Below, one piece after another: positions 1 through 8,700 of a DNA stretch of 64,000 nucleotides. Source of the DNA: Actinophytocola gossypii. Lineage in GTDB: Bacteria > Actinomycetota > Actinomycetes > Mycobacteriales > Pseudonocardiaceae. The notes under the pieces were generated by a model. The model did not search any database. It had not been told where the DNA came from and saw only the letters and a list, made by a program, of their open reading frames with translations. The stretch is taken from the NCBI RefSeq assembly GCF_025165815.1, contig NZ_JAFFZE010000016.1, forward strand, positions 62,001-126,000. Reading direction: 5' to 3'. How positions within the stretch are numbered: the first letter of the stretch is position 1; each line of letters starts with the position of its first letter. A program made the position numbers and the translations under genes.

Positions 1-1157
1 CCGTCGGCGTCCGGGCCGTGCGCGCCGTCCGGCCAGTACCCGCTGAACAGGTTCGGGCCGCGTGCGGCGACCCGGCCGGTCTCGGACGCGGCGTCGTCGT
101 CGAACCAGCCCGGCTCGTCCTCCTCCGGCGCGGCGCCGACCGGGCGGCCGTCCGAGTCGACCAGGACCAGCTCGACGCCGGGCAGCGGGCGTCCGACCGA
201 CCCCGGCTTGGCGAGGCCGCCGACCAGCGTGGAGGTCAGCACCGGCCCGGTCTCGGCGAGCCCGTAGCCCTCGAACACGTGCAGGCCGGTGGCGCGCTGG
301 ATCGCGGTGAGCACCGGGGGCGGCAGCGGCGCGGCACCCGAGGTCAGCAGCCGAACGGTGGACAGCGCCTCGGCGAGCCGGTCGGCCGGCACCTCGGCGA
401 ACGCCTGGTACATCGCGGGCACGCCGACCAGTGCGGTCACCCGGTACCCGGCGCACGCGTCCAGGGCGGGCTCGACGCCGAAGGTCTCCATCAGCACCGC
501 GGTCGCGCCGGCCGCGGCGACCTGCAGCAGGCCGGGGCCGAGGCCGTAGGCGTGGAACAGCGGCACCACCAGCAGCACCCGGTCGGTCGCGGTGACCGGC
601 GCCGGGCGCAGCGCAGCGCACTGCTCCACGTTGGACAGCAGCGCGCGGTGGGACAGCATCACCCCGCGCGGTGAGCCGGCGGTGCCGGAGGTGTAGCAGA
701 GCACGGCGACGTCCTCGCCGCCGCGCGGTGCGTCGGCGGTCGGCTCGACCTCGGGCACGGCGTCCAGGTCGGGCGGGGCGAGGATGGTGCCCGTGTCGTA
801 CGCGCCCGTGTCGGCGCCCGCTCCGACGAGGACCGAGGCGCCGCTGTCGGTGAGCACCCTGGTCAGCTCGGCCGGCGGCAAGTGCGTGCCGACCGGCACC
901 GCGACCCCGCCCGCGCGCAGCACGCCGAACAGCGCGACGGCGAACTCCGGCCCGTTGGGCAGCACGATCGCGACCCGGTCGCCCGGCACCAGGCCGGTTT
1001 CGAGCAGGGTGCCGGCGAACGCGGTGACCGCGGTGTCCACGTGCCGCCAGGTCAGCGACCGTCCGGTCGGCTGGTCGACGAGCGCCGCGTGCCGAGGCAC
1101 GCGCGCGGCCGCCTCGGTGACCAGATCGGCGACGTTGGCCCTCGACGCGTCAACCAC
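1..1157 (-). CDS. Acyl-CoA synthetase (AMP-forming), C-terminus outside window
   Basis: Class I adenylate-forming enzyme that activates a carboxylic acid, probably a fatty acid, to its acyl-CoA through an acyl-adenylate. About 385 residues are visible. The phosphate-binding core YTSGTAGSPRG lies near residues 155-165 and GYGLAETGPV, the adenine-site motif, near 296-306. The C-terminal hinge and lysine domain lie beyond base 1. I chose the GTG at 1157 because GGAGG sits 8 nt upstream (1166-1170 on the plus strand). It is divergent from the bldN-like sigma gene. Substrate chain length cannot be read from the sequence; other acid-CoA ligases remain possible. Confidence 0.85.
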   Translation of the reverse strand, partial: MVDASRANVADLVTEAAARVPRHAALVDQPTGRSLTWRHVDTAVTAFAGTLLETGLVPGDRVAIVLPNGPEFAVALFGVLRAGGVAVPVGTHLPPAELTRVLTDSGASVLVGAGADTGAYDTGTILAPPDLDAVPEVEPTADAPRGGEDVAVLCYTSGTAGSPRGVMLSHRALLSNVEQCAALRPAPVTATDRVLLVVPLFHAYGLGPGLLQVAAAGATAVLMETFGVEPALDACAGYRVTALVGVPAMYQAFAEVPADRLAEALSTVRLLTSGAAPLPPPVLTAIQRATGLHVFEGYGLAETGPVLTSTLVGGLAKPGSVGRPLPGVELVLVDSDGRPVGAAPEEDEPGWFDDDAASETGRVAARGPNLFSGYWPDGAHGPDAD

Positions 1158-1262
1158 AGGGGGGACCTCCGCATCCACTCGCCCGGATCCCGTAACTTCC
1201 CGCAGTGTGGCACGACTCACTGTCGTCAGGGTCGAGACCCCGGGAGGCCGGCGAGCGGAACC

Positions 1263-1282
1263 GTTACCTACTACGAAGTAAC
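1263..1282. promoter_or_regulatory. Imperfect palindrome between acyl-CoA synthetase and bldN
   Basis: The divergent region 1158-1326 carries an imperfect 20-bp palindrome whose outer five bases (GTTAC/GTAAC) match perfectly. This layout resembles TetR-family operators placed upstream of fatty-acid CoA ligases, but no such regulator gene is in the window. A TATGCT element at 1289-1294 could be a -10 for the sigma gene. Confidence 0.3.
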
Positions 1283-1326
1283 AAGACGTATGCTCTTCGA
1301 GGCTCCGGTAGCGAGGGAGAAGGTCG

Positions 1327-1932
1327 ATGCCGTCCGTGCGCCCAGTTCCACGGGACGCGGTGGAGGCTGACATCTCCAGCCAGGACCCGGGCCGCTCATG
1401 GGACCTCGTGCACGCCGCCCAGGACGGCGACCGGGGTGCGTTCGCCCAGCTCTACGACCAGTACGTGGACGTGGTGTTCCGGTACGTCCTGTTCCGGGTC
1501 GGCAACCGGGAGCTGGCCGAGGACGTCACCAGCGAGACGTTCCTGCGCGCGCTGCGCCGGATCACCTCGATCACCTACCAGGGCCGCGACGTCGGCGCGT
1601 GGTTCGTCACGATCGCCCGCAACCTGGTGCTCGACCACGTGAAGTCGAGCCGGTTCCGGTTGGAGGTCGCCACCGCCGAGGTCGACGACTCGCAGCGGGT
1701 CGAGGCGGGGCCGGAGCAGCAGGTGCTGGCCCACCTGACCCGGTCGGCGCTGCTGGAGTGCGTCGGCCAGCTCGGCGACGACCAGCGGGAGTGCATCGTG
1801 CTGCGGTTCCTGCAGGGCCTGTCGGTGGCCGAGACGGCGCGGGTGATGGAGCGCGGCGAGGGCGCGGTGAAGGCGTTGCAGCACCGGGCGGTGCGCCGGC
1901 TGGCCCAGCTGCTGCCGACGGAGCTGCGATGA
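1327..1932 (+). CDS. ECF RNA polymerase sigma factor, BldN-like
   Basis: A 201-residue extracytoplasmic-function sigma factor. Sigma region 2 spans about residues 36-100 (FAQLYDQYVDVVFRYVLFRV onward, then LAEDVTSETFLRAL). Region 4 spans about 140-195 (CIVLRFLQGLSVAETARVM). In Streptomyces BldN drives chaplin, rodlin and bldM transcription during aerial development and is held by the membrane anti-sigma factor RsbN. The next gene here starts inside this stop codon (ATGA) and looks like such an anti-sigma factor, which supports the BldN assignment. The start has a GGGAGAAGG-like ribosome site just upstream. The target regulon here is unknown. Confidence 0.82.
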   Translation: MPSVRPVPRDAVEADISSQDPGRSWDLVHAAQDGDRGAFAQLYDQYVDVVFRYVLFRVGNRELAEDVTSETFLRALRRITSITYQGRDVGAWFVTIARNLVLDHVKSSRFRLEVATAEVDDSQRVEAGPEQQVLAHLTRSALLECVGQLGDDQRECIVLRFLQGLSVAETARVMERGEGAVKALQHRAVRRLAQLLPTELR

Positions 1933-3191
1933 GGCGGAAATCCAGGCGTGCGGCCGTAACCCGGGTGCGGGCGGCTCGTTCACAACACGAGATCCGGGAT
2001 TCGGTTCCAGGATCAGGACCGGAGCAGGATGTGGACACGGGCAGCGAGCCGGACCGGCCGGACTCGGCCGTCGGTGATGACGCCGCTGGCGTCGCGCCGG
2101 TACTGGCCGCGTTGGCCCCGCTGACCGCACCGACGGCCGACGAGCGCGCTCGGATGCGCGAGCGTGTCCTCGCCGGCCTGTCCGAACCTGCTCCCGGTGA
2201 CCGGGTGCGGCCCCAGCGGGTCGCCTCCGGGCGTGTCGCGCGGGCGAGTCGGGGGCCGCGCGGCCGCCGGGGGCCGACCAGGGGCGGCGGGCGGGAGGAC
2301 CGCCCCGCCAGACCCCTGTCCGGTGCCAGAGGGCGGTTGGCCGTCGCGGCGGTGGCGCTGCTCGCGCTGGTCGGGTCGCTGACCGGGATGAGCCTGCTGC
2401 TGGCCAGGGACGCGCTGCCCGGTGACGCGCTGTACGGGTTCAAGCGGACGGCCGAGGCGGCGGCGCTCGGGCTCACCTTCGGCGACGAGTCGAAGGCGCT
2501 CAAGCACCTGGACTTCGCCAGCGCGCGGATCACCGAACTGGAGACCCTCGCGACCCGCTATCCGGGTGCGAGCGGCGCGCCGATCGGCAGCTACCTCACC
2601 GCGCTGACCGACTTCGACAACGACGCCGCGGCCGGGTCGCGTCAGCTGATCGCGCTGGCGACCCGCGCGGACGGCAGCCAGCTGGAGCTGCTTGGCACGT
2701 GGGCGCGACGGCATTCGGCGCGGTTGACCGACGTGACGCTGCCCGCGGCGGTGCGCGGCCGGGAGGCGGCGTCGCTGACCCTGCTTGGCCGGATCGCCGG
2801 TCGGGCGGACGCGCTGCTGGCCAGGATGGACTGCTACCAGATCACCTCGGGCTCGTTCGACGACGTGGGAGCGCTGCCGGCGAGCGGGACGTGCGAGCGG
2901 GTGTCCGGTTCGGTCCCGCCGGCTCCCGCGCCGTCGCCCGCCGACCCGGCACCGACGTCGACCCCGCGGCCGCCCGCCGGCACCGAGCCGGAGCCGCAGA
3001 CCCCGACCCCGCCGCTGCCGCCGCTGGTACCGGTACCCGACGTGGCGAGCGTGCTGCCCGAGACGCCCGCGCCGGGGGCCCGTTCCGAGCCCACCGAGCC
3101 GCTGCCGTCGGTCGAGGTGCCGCTGCCGCTGCCGCAGGTGGAGGTGCCGCCGCTGCTGCCCGGGCTCCCCGGCGTCCGGATCGGCGGTTGA
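1929..3191 (+). CDS. Membrane anti-sigma factor, RsbN-like, DUF5667
   Basis: A 420-residue single-pass membrane protein, translationally coupled to the sigma gene (ATGA overlap at 1929-1932). The first ~135 residues are cytoplasmic and probably hold the sigma-binding part. One membrane helix lies near 136-158 (RLAVAAVALLALVGSLTG). The external part begins with a DUF5667-type segment (ALYGFKRTAEAAALGL, about 165-205) and ends in a ~110-residue proline-rich tail. Order and topology match RsbN, the BldN anti-sigma factor. The tail has no recognisable domain and may span the wall. The cytoplasmic segment is very Arg/Pro-rich and weakly conserved, so binding to the sigma factor is inferred from context. 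Confidence 0.75.
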   Translation: MRRKSRRAAVTRVRAARSQHEIRDSVPGSGPEQDVDTGSEPDRPDSAVGDDAAGVAPVLAALAPLTAPTADERARMRERVLAGLSEPAPGDRVRPQRVASGRVARASRGPRGRRGPTRGGGREDRPARPLSGARGRLAVAAVALLALVGSLTGMSLLLARDALPGDALYGFKRTAEAAALGLTFGDESKALKHLDFASARITELETLATRYPGASGAPIGSYLTALTDFDNDAAAGSRQLIALATRADGSQLELLGTWARRHSARLTDVTLPAAVRGREAASLTLLGRIAGRADALLARMDCYQITSGSFDDVGALPASGTCERVSGSVPPAPAPSPADPAPTSTPRPPAGTEPEPQTPTPPLPPLVPVPDVASVLPETPAPGARSEPTEPLPSVEVPLPLPQVEVPPLLPGLPGVRIGG

Positions 3192-3249
3192 GCGGGCACT
3201 ACTAGGCTGTCGGTAGGAGTACAGCTGGTCGAATGCGCGGAGGCGAGAC

Positions 3250-4173
3250 GTGGCCCTGTGGCGTGGCCGTGACAAGGAGCCGGAGGTCGAGGAGCAGCTC
3301 GCCACGCTGGCGGGCGAGGCTTCCGCCGAGGCCGCGGTCGCGATCGAGCAGGCGACCCCGGAGGTCGAGGAGCCGGGCCGGCCGGCGCCGCCCGCGGATC
3401 TGACGGCGGCCGCGTTCTTCGACGTGGACAACACGATGATGATGGGCGCGTCGATCTTCCACTTCGCCAGGGGGATGGCCGCCAGGAAGTTCTTCACCAG
3501 CTCCGACCTCGCGAAGTTCGCGATGCAGCAGGTGATGTTCCGGGTCGGCGGGCGGGAGACCAGCGACGGGATCCGGAACGCGCGGGAGTCCGGCCTGTCC
3601 TTCGTCGCCGGGCACTCGGTCGCCGAACTGATGGCCCTCGGCGAGGAGATCTACGACGAGCTGATGGCCGACAAGATCTGGCCCGGGACGCGCACGCTGG
3701 CGCAGATGCACCTGGACGCCGGCCAGCGGGTCTGGCTGGTGACCGCGACCCCGGTCGACCTGGCGACGATCATCGCCAGGCGTCTCGGCCTGACCGGCGC
3801 GCTCGGAACGGTCCTGGAGAGCGAGAACGGGGTGTACACCGGGCGCCTCGTCGGCGAGATGCTGCACGGGCCGGCGAAGGCGCACGCGGTGCGGGCGCTC
3901 GCGGCGCGCGAGGGCCTGAACCTGCGGCGCTGCACGGCGTACTCGGACTCGTCGAACGACGTGCCGATGCTGTCGGTGGTCGGCACCGCGGTGGCGGTCA
4001 ACCCCGACGGCGCCCTCCGCGAGACGGCCCGCAAGCGCAGCTGGGAGATCCGCGACTTCCGGACCGGCCGCAAGGCGGCGAAGATCGGCGTGCCGTCGGT
4101 CCTCGGCGCGGGCGCGGTGGCGGGCGCGGTGGCCGCCGGCCTCGCCTACCGCAGACGCGACCGCCTCGCCTGA
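3250..4173 (+). CDS. HAD-IB family phosphatase (SerB1-like), membrane tail
   Basis: A 307-residue haloacid-dehalogenase subfamily IB hydrolase. The nucleophile motif AAFFDVDNT lies near residues 54-62 and the metal motif [10 protein letters not shown] near 233-242. These are phosphoserine-phosphatase-like but the substrate is not certain. The C-terminus (about 280-300, [18 protein letters not shown]) is a hydrophobic helix ending in RRRDR, so the enzyme is probably membrane-tethered. The GTG start has a GGAGG six bases upstream. It follows the bldN/rsbN pair and corresponds by context to SerB1 (Rv0505c) of M. tuberculosis. The first ~50 residues are a charged low-complexity lead. Confidence 0.8.
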   Translation: MALWRGRDKEPEVEEQLATLAGEASAEAAVAIEQATPEVEEPGRPAPPADLTAAAFFDVDNTMMMGASIFHFARGMAARKFFTSSDLAKFAMQQVMFRVGGRETSDGIRNARESGLSFVAGHSVAELMALGEEIYDELMADKIWPGTRTLAQMHLDAGQRVWLVTATPVDLATIIARRLGLTGALGTVLESENGVYTGRLVGEMLHGPAKAHAVRALAAREGLNLRRCTAYSDSSNDVPMLSVVGTAVAVNPDGALRETARKRSWEIRDFRTGRKAAKIGVPSVLGAGAVAGAVAAGLAYRRRDRLA

Positions 4174-4386
4174 TCGCGACGCCACCCGAGCACCGCCGCG
4201 CATCGGAAGGCGATCGCCCACCCCGCCATGGTCGGTGCGATAGCAAACGCCTCCCGACAGACGTCCCCGTGATCGCAAGGGGGACCCCTGGATCCAGATT
4301 ACCGCTGATCAGAGGCGGTTTGGAGGGGTGCGGGGTAGCTGTGGACAACTCTGGGCGCGAGGGCGGGGTCAGCGGTGCGCGGGGGG
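4174..4386. other. Convergent intergenic region, DnaA-box-like 9-mer
   Basis: No gene is seen between the convergent HAD and acyltransferase genes. A perfect TTGTCCACA, the consensus actinobacterial DnaA box, lies on the minus strand at 4340-4348. A single 9-mer may be chance. No strong terminator hairpin was found. Confidence 0.3.
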
Positions 4387-5310
4387 TCAGAAGATCGAGG
4401 GGCGGGTGGCGACCAGGTGGTCCAGGGTGGCCTGGATCGTGTCGCGGACGGTGTCGGCGATCTCCAGGATCTGGGCCGGGTCGTCGGCGGCGTCTGGGGT
4501 GGACGGCGCGGGGCGGATGGGGTCGCCGAAGTGGATGTGCCACTTGGTGGGCAGGGGGATCGCGCCCAGCGGACCAAGCAACGGGAACAGCGGGGTCACC
4601 GGGAAGTACGGGAGGCCGAGGAGCTTCGCCAGTGGCTTGAGGTCGGCGATCTTCGGATGGATCTCCTCCGCGCCGACGATCGAGCACGGGACGATCGGGA
4701 CCTCGGCCCGCAGCGCCGTGGTCACGAAACCGCCCCTGCCGAAGCGTTGTAGGCGGTACCGCTCGTGGAACGGCTTGCCGATGCCCTTGAAGCCCTCCGG
4801 CCACACGCCGACCACCTCGCCCGCCCGCAGCAGGCGCACGGCGTCCGCCCGGCACGCCAGGGTCTGGCCGGACTTGCGGGCCAGGCTCCCGAGCACCGGC
4901 ACCTTGAACACCAGGTCGGCACCCAACATCCGCAGGTGGCGGCGTTCCGGGTGGTTGTCGCGCACGGCGACGGCGGTCATCAGGGCGTCCCACGGGAGGG
5001 TGCCCGAGTGGTTCGCCACCACCAGGGAACCGCCTGGCGGAAGAGTGCCGGTCACGGTGACGCGGAACCACTTCTCGTAGACGGCGCGCAGGGGTGGGAG
5101 CAGCAGGGTGTCGGTCAGCTCGGGGTCGAAGCCGAACTCGTCGACCGGGTACTCACCGGTCAGGCGGTTGCGGACGAACGCGCGCAGGCCGGGCGCCTCC
5201 CGGCGCTGACGCAGCCGGGTCACGGGACGCGGCCGAGGAACCGTCACCGGTGGGCCGTCGAGCTCCCGCCGGGGAAGTGGGATCACCTGGGCCTCGCCCA
5301 ACCTCGTCAT
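4387..5310 (-). CDS. PlsC-type lysophospholipid acyltransferase
   Basis: A 307-residue acyltransferase of the 1-acylglycerol-3-phosphate acyltransferase family, expected to act at the membrane in phospholipid or lipid-mediator synthesis. The catalytic box NHSGTLPWD (NHx6D-like) is near residues 98-106 and the PEGFKG block near 165-172. The chosen ATG at 5310 overlaps the upstream epimerase stop as ATGA; a longer reading frame exists but would bury the start in that gene. It matches Rv0502 by position and type. No clear membrane helix is visible, so the protein is probably peripheral. The acyl acceptor is unknown. Confidence 0.82.
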   Translation of the reverse strand: MTRLGEAQVIPLPRRELDGPPVTVPRPRPVTRLRQRREAPGLRAFVRNRLTGEYPVDEFGFDPELTDTLLLPPLRAVYEKWFRVTVTGTLPPGGSLVVANHSGTLPWDALMTAVAVRDNHPERRHLRMLGADLVFKVPVLGSLARKSGQTLACRADAVRLLRAGEVVGVWPEGFKGIGKPFHERYRLQRFGRGGFVTTALRAEVPIVPCSIVGAEEIHPKIADLKPLAKLLGLPYFPVTPLFPLLGPLGAIPLPTKWHIHFGDPIRPAPSTPDAADDPAQILEIADTVRDTIQATLDHLVATRPSIF

Positions 5311-6203
5311 CTCCTCTGGCCGTGCACGTAGTCGTCGAACGCGGCGGTCGTCGACCACCGCGGGGCGTAGCCGAACGCGGTCTTCAGCCGGGTCGTGTCG
5401 AGCACGCGGCCGTAGTTGAGCAGGCGCGCGAGGTCCGGGGACAGCTCGGCGCGGGCGAGCCGAGCCGCGGCGGGCACGGCCGCGCGTGGCATCGGGAGCT
5501 GCACCCGACCGGCGCGGCGGATCGCCTGGGACAGCAGGAGTACGCCGTCACCGCCGGCGTTGTAGACGCCGGGGAGGTCGTGGGTCACCGCCCGGCGGAG
5601 GACGGCCACGGCGTCGCCGGGGTGCAGTACCTGGACGCGGGCGTCGAAGCCGAGCGCGGTCGGCACCACGGGGAGCGCCAGGTACCTGGCGAGCGGGGAG
5701 TCGGCGCCGGAACCGAGCAGCTCGGCCAGGCGAACCGTGGTCACCGTGGCCTCGGGGTGCCGGCGGGCGAAGCCGCGCACGTGGCTCTCGACCTCGAGCG
5801 CGTCGCGGCGGACGCCGTCGGGCACGTCCTGTTCGGTGAACACGGCCGGCGAGGTCGCGCTCGCGCCGTAGACCTCGGCGGTCGAGCGGACCACGAGCTT
5901 GCGCACACCGCCGGCGCGCTGGCACCCGGCCAGCAGGCGCATGGTGCCGACGACCTGACCGGGACCGGTCAGGGGCGCGGCGTGCACCACGGTGTCGACG
6001 CCGGCCGACCGCAGCACCCGGGTGACCAGTGGGCCACGCGGGTCCGCCGCCACCAGCTCGACCCGCTCGGGCAGGCCGGTCGCGGGCGGGTTCGGGTCGA
6101 CCCCGATCACCCGCTCGATGCTCTCGTCAGCGGCGAGTTCCGCGGCCAGCCGACCGGCGATGCGGTCGGCGACCCCGGTCACGAGGACGACGTTGGGCGC
6201 CAT
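5307..6203 (-). CDS. NAD-dependent epimerase/dehydratase-like SDR, degenerate active site
   Basis: A 298-residue extended SDR in the position of Rv0501 (galE2). The N-terminal Rossmann segment is VVLVTGVADRIAGRLAAEL, near the family pattern GxxGxxG but with GVADRIAG. The serine-region motif STAEVYGAS is present (near 108-116). Where the YxxxK pair of classical epimerases should be, the sequence reads GVRRDALEVE, with neither Tyr nor Lys in register. It may therefore bind a nucleotide without classical epimerase activity. Its stop overlaps the start of the acyltransferase, so the two are cotranslated and may share a role in lipid or envelope metabolism. Confidence 0.72.
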   Translation of the reverse strand: MAPNVVLVTGVADRIAGRLAAELAADESIERVIGVDPNPPATGLPERVELVAADPRGPLVTRVLRSAGVDTVVHAAPLTGPGQVVGTMRLLAGCQRAGGVRKLVVRSTAEVYGASATSPAVFTEQDVPDGVRRDALEVESHVRGFARRHPEATVTTVRLAELLGSGADSPLARYLALPVVPTALGFDARVQVLHPGDAVAVLRRAVTHDLPGVYNAGGDGVLLLSQAIRRAGRVQLPMPRAAVPAAARLARAELSPDLARLLNYGRVLDTTRLKTAFGYAPRWSTTAAFDDYVHGQRR

Positions 6204-6335
6204 GCGACTCCGATGGATCGATCACGGTGGAGGGCGATCCGGCTATCACAGTGGCGGACCGCCCACCAGCTTACCGCTGAATCGTGATCGAAACGTCGGT
6301 GGCAACGTGTAGTTAACGCACGTCACACGACGTGG

Positions 6336-6437
6336 TTACTTCTTCAGCTTGCGGCGCTGCACCCTCGTCTTGCGCAGAAGCTTGCGGTGCTTCTTCTTCG
6401 ACATGCGCTTGCGGCGCTTCTTGATGACCGAGCCCAT
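6336..6437 (-). CDS. 30S ribosomal protein bS22 (AURKAIP1/COX24 domain)
   Basis: A 33-residue, extremely basic peptide that starts [20 protein letters not shown] and ends RRKLKK. Length, sequence style and position between the epimerase and the BldC-like gene match the actinobacterial small-subunit protein bS22 (Rv0500B). It binds 16S rRNA near the decoding region in mycobacterial ribosomes. It is too short for most gene finders. The ATG at 6437 is preceded by the sequence GGATCCGC, a weak ribosome site. Confidence 0.88.
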   Translation of the reverse strand: MGSVIKKRRKRMSKKKHRKLLRKTRVQRRKLKK

Positions 6438-6569
6438 GCGGATCCTTCACTGTCGTCGGTGGTCGGATTGCCTGGACGGCGACGACCACTCGACCGGTGA
6501 GGTCACGGACGTGCTCAAGGGAACCAGGCACAACGGTCCCCAAGGTTACCCGTCGCTTCAGCCGGCGTT

Positions 6570-6794
6570 TCAGCCGGCGTCGAAGTAGGCGCTGCGCAGG
6601 TACTCGTCGACCGCCTTCTCCGGCACCCGGAAGGACTTGCCGACCCGCACCGCGGGCAACTCTCCGTTGTGCACCAACCGGTACACGGTCATCTTCGACA
6701 CCCGCATCACCGTCGCCACCTCGGCGACGGTGAGGAACTTGGCCTGCGCGAGCCCAGCCGGATGTTCGGGGTCGTTCGCGTTCGCCGGCATCAT
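6570..6794 (-). CDS. BldC-like MerR/excisionase-type HTH protein
   Basis: A 74-residue DNA-binding protein made almost entirely of a winged helix-turn-helix: FLTVAEVATVMRVSKMTVYR then LVHNGELPAVRVGKSFRVP. This is the BldC/excisionase-like fold. BldC in Streptomyces binds direct repeats cooperatively and controls the timing of differentiation. The ATG at 6794 is chosen because GAAGGG lies six bases upstream; a longer frame to 6836 lacks a ribosome site. The position next to proC and bS22 matches Rv0500A. Which genes it controls cannot be seen here. Confidence 0.8.
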   Translation of the reverse strand: MMPANANDPEHPAGLAQAKFLTVAEVATVMRVSKMTVYRLVHNGELPAVRVGKSFRVPEKAVDEYLRSAYFDAG

Positions 6795-6911
6795 CACCAG
6801 CCCTTCGACACGCGTCGCGCCGCTCGGCTTCCCCACCGGGCGGTATCGACACGCACGTGCTTCACCCGAGGGTAGCGGGACTGGTGTGACAGATGCGACG
6901 CCGAGGACCGA

Positions 6912-7739
6912 CTATTTTGGCTCGTGCGCGCGGCCCAGCTCCGCCGACCGGTCCCGCGCGGCCTCGATCGCGGCGAGCAGCGCGGCCCGCACGCCGTGGT
7001 TCTCCAGCTCGCGGATCGCCATGATCGTCGTGCCGGCCGGCGAGGTCACCGCCTCCCGCAGGGTCACCGGGTGCTCCCCGGTCCGCGCGAGCATCGACGC
7101 CGCCCCGACCGCCGACTGGATGATCAGCTTCTCCGACACCGCGCGCGGCAGTCCGAGCAGGATGCCGGCGTCGATCATGGCCTCGACCAGGTAGAAGAAG
7201 TACGCTGGCCCGGAGCCGGAGAGCGCGGTCACCGCGTCCTGCTGCGACTCGGGCACCCGCACCACGGTCCCCACGGTCCCCAGTACCTGCTCGACGACGG
7301 CCAGGTGGTCGGCGGTGGCGTGCCGGCCGGGCGAGATGGCGCTCATCGCCTCGCCGACGACCATCGGGGTGTTCGGCATGACCCGCACGACCGGGACGCC
7401 GTCGGGCAGCCTGCGCTCGTACAGCGCGGTCGGCAGGCCGGCGCACAGCGACACCACGAGCGTGTCCGCCGTGACCACCGGCGCCAGCTCCTCGAGCACC
7501 GGGTCGATGTCCTGCGGCTTGACGGCCACGACGAGGACGCCGGCCTCCCTGGCCGCGGTGGTGACGTCGACGCCGCGGATGCCGTACCGGGTGGTCAGCT
7601 CGGCCGACCGCTCCGGGTGCCGCTCGGTGAACATCAGCTCGTCCGCGCGCCGGCCGCCGGTGAGCAGGCCGGACAGCAGCGCCTCCCCGATCTTGCCCGC
7701 ACCGAGCACGGCGATGGCGGGCCTGTCCGCTTCAGTCAT
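6912..7739 (-). CDS. proC: Pyrroline-5-carboxylate reductase
   Basis: A 275-residue cytosolic enzyme that reduces 1-pyrroline-5-carboxylate to L-proline with NAD(P)H, the last step of proline synthesis. The Rossmann motif VLGAGKIGEALLSGLL is at residues 10-25 and the family signature LSGSGPAYFFYLVEAMIDAG lies near 170-190. Length is normal for ProC. It sits in the same order as proC (Rv0500), next to the BldC-like and bS22 genes. A proline dehydrogenase, the catabolic counterpart, lies two genes away on the same strand, so synthesis and breakdown of proline are encoded close together. Confidence 0.93.
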   Translation of the reverse strand: MTEADRPAIAVLGAGKIGEALLSGLLTGGRRADELMFTERHPERSAELTTRYGIRGVDVTTAAREAGVLVVAVKPQDIDPVLEELAPVVTADTLVVSLCAGLPTALYERRLPDGVPVVRVMPNTPMVVGEAMSAISPGRHATADHLAVVEQVLGTVGTVVRVPESQQDAVTALSGSGPAYFFYLVEAMIDAGILLGLPRAVSEKLIIQSAVGAASMLARTGEHPVTLREAVTSPAGTTIMAIRELENHGVRAALLAAIEAARDRSAELGRAHEPK

Positions 7740-7783
7740 GCGCGCAAGCCTGCCACGTGCCCATGAACGACTCGCTTGGACGT

Positions 7784-8641
7784 TCAGGGCATCGGCTGGG
7801 CCTTGGCGGAGAGCGCGAGCTGGCGGGCCTGGCAGATCAGGCGGCCGGTGGCGTCCACGACGGTGGCGTCCGCGTCGAACCAGGGGCCGTGCACGGCCTT
7901 GCAGTCCATCTGGATGCGGAGCCAGCCCGGAGCCGGGCGGGAGCGCAGCAGGGCGGTCAGCTGGACCGTCGGCGACCAGCCGAAGCGGCCGAGGTTGAAC
8001 GTCACCGGCATCGACACGTCGCCGGCGAGCAGCGCGAACATCGGGTCCACCTGCTCACCCTTCGGTCGCGCCCACAGCCGCAGGCGGGGCGGGTCGCCGA
8101 CGTGGCCGTGCAGGAAGCCGGCGCCGTTCGGGTCGAGGCGGACGTCGCAGCCCGCGGTCAGCCGGAACACCGACGCCATCGGCAGCGTGGCCACGTCGAC
8201 GGCGTTGCCGGGCGGCTCCGGCGGCTGGTTGGGCAGGTCCGACCAGGCCGCCCGCTCCCTCGGCAGCCGGCCGGTGGTCACCACGCCCTCCACGCACGGC
8301 TGGCCGCGCTGCTCCAGGTGCACCGACACCACCGTCGCCTGCCGGCCGGACTTGCGGACGTCGGTGCGCAGCAGCACCGGGCCGACCTCGGGCGCGCGGA
8401 GGAACTGGGCGCTGACCGACAGCGGGTCGGCGACCGGGGAGCCGGAGCCCGCGGTGGCGACCGCCGCCCTGGCCAGCAGCGCGAGCAGGAACCCGCCGTG
8501 CGGCTTGCCGCCGACGGTCCACGTGCTGCCGAGATCCGCGGTGAAGGTGCCGTCCCCGAGCGAACGGACCCTGGAGGCCGCGGTGAACGGGCCGACGGAC
8601 GAACCGGGCCCGCCGCGGGCCTCACCCGCAAGACTGCTCAT
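7784..8641 (-). CDS. Acyl-CoA thioesterase family protein (double hotdog)
   Basis: A 285-residue protein of the TesB-like thioesterase family that should hydrolyse acyl-CoA thioesters. The motif KPHGGFLLALLARAA near residues 43-58 is the HGG-containing helix of the first hotdog. The second half (about 150-285) carries a further hotdog-like segment. Length and place after proC match Rv0499. The start ATG at 8641 has a weak GGCAGG upstream. Substrate is unknown. Confidence 0.75.
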   Translation of the reverse strand: MSSLAGEARGGPGSSVGPFTAASRVRSLGDGTFTADLGSTWTVGGKPHGGFLLALLARAAVATAGSGSPVADPLSVSAQFLRAPEVGPVLLRTDVRKSGRQATVVSVHLEQRGQPCVEGVVTTGRLPRERAAWSDLPNQPPEPPGNAVDVATLPMASVFRLTAGCDVRLDPNGAGFLHGHVGDPPRLRLWARPKGEQVDPMFALLAGDVSMPVTFNLGRFGWSPTVQLTALLRSRPAPGWLRIQMDCKAVHGPWFDADATVVDATGRLICQARQLALSAKAQPMP

Positions 8642-8700
8642 GATTATTAGCCTGCCACGTCGGGTCTGTCTTGATCGAATTGCGTTCGCGAACGCGGCCG

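Noticed and set aside
18-1370. Several long plus-strand reading frames opposite the first gene
   Set aside because: They are antisense shadows of the acyl-CoA synthetase, whose translation has clear family motifs. The antisense frames are Arg/Gly-rich and have no motifs.
2013-3497. A 494-residue minus-strand frame opposite the anti-sigma gene
   Set aside because: Arg/Gln-rich composition typical of GC-rich antisense; the plus-strand gene has membrane helix and DUF5667 features.
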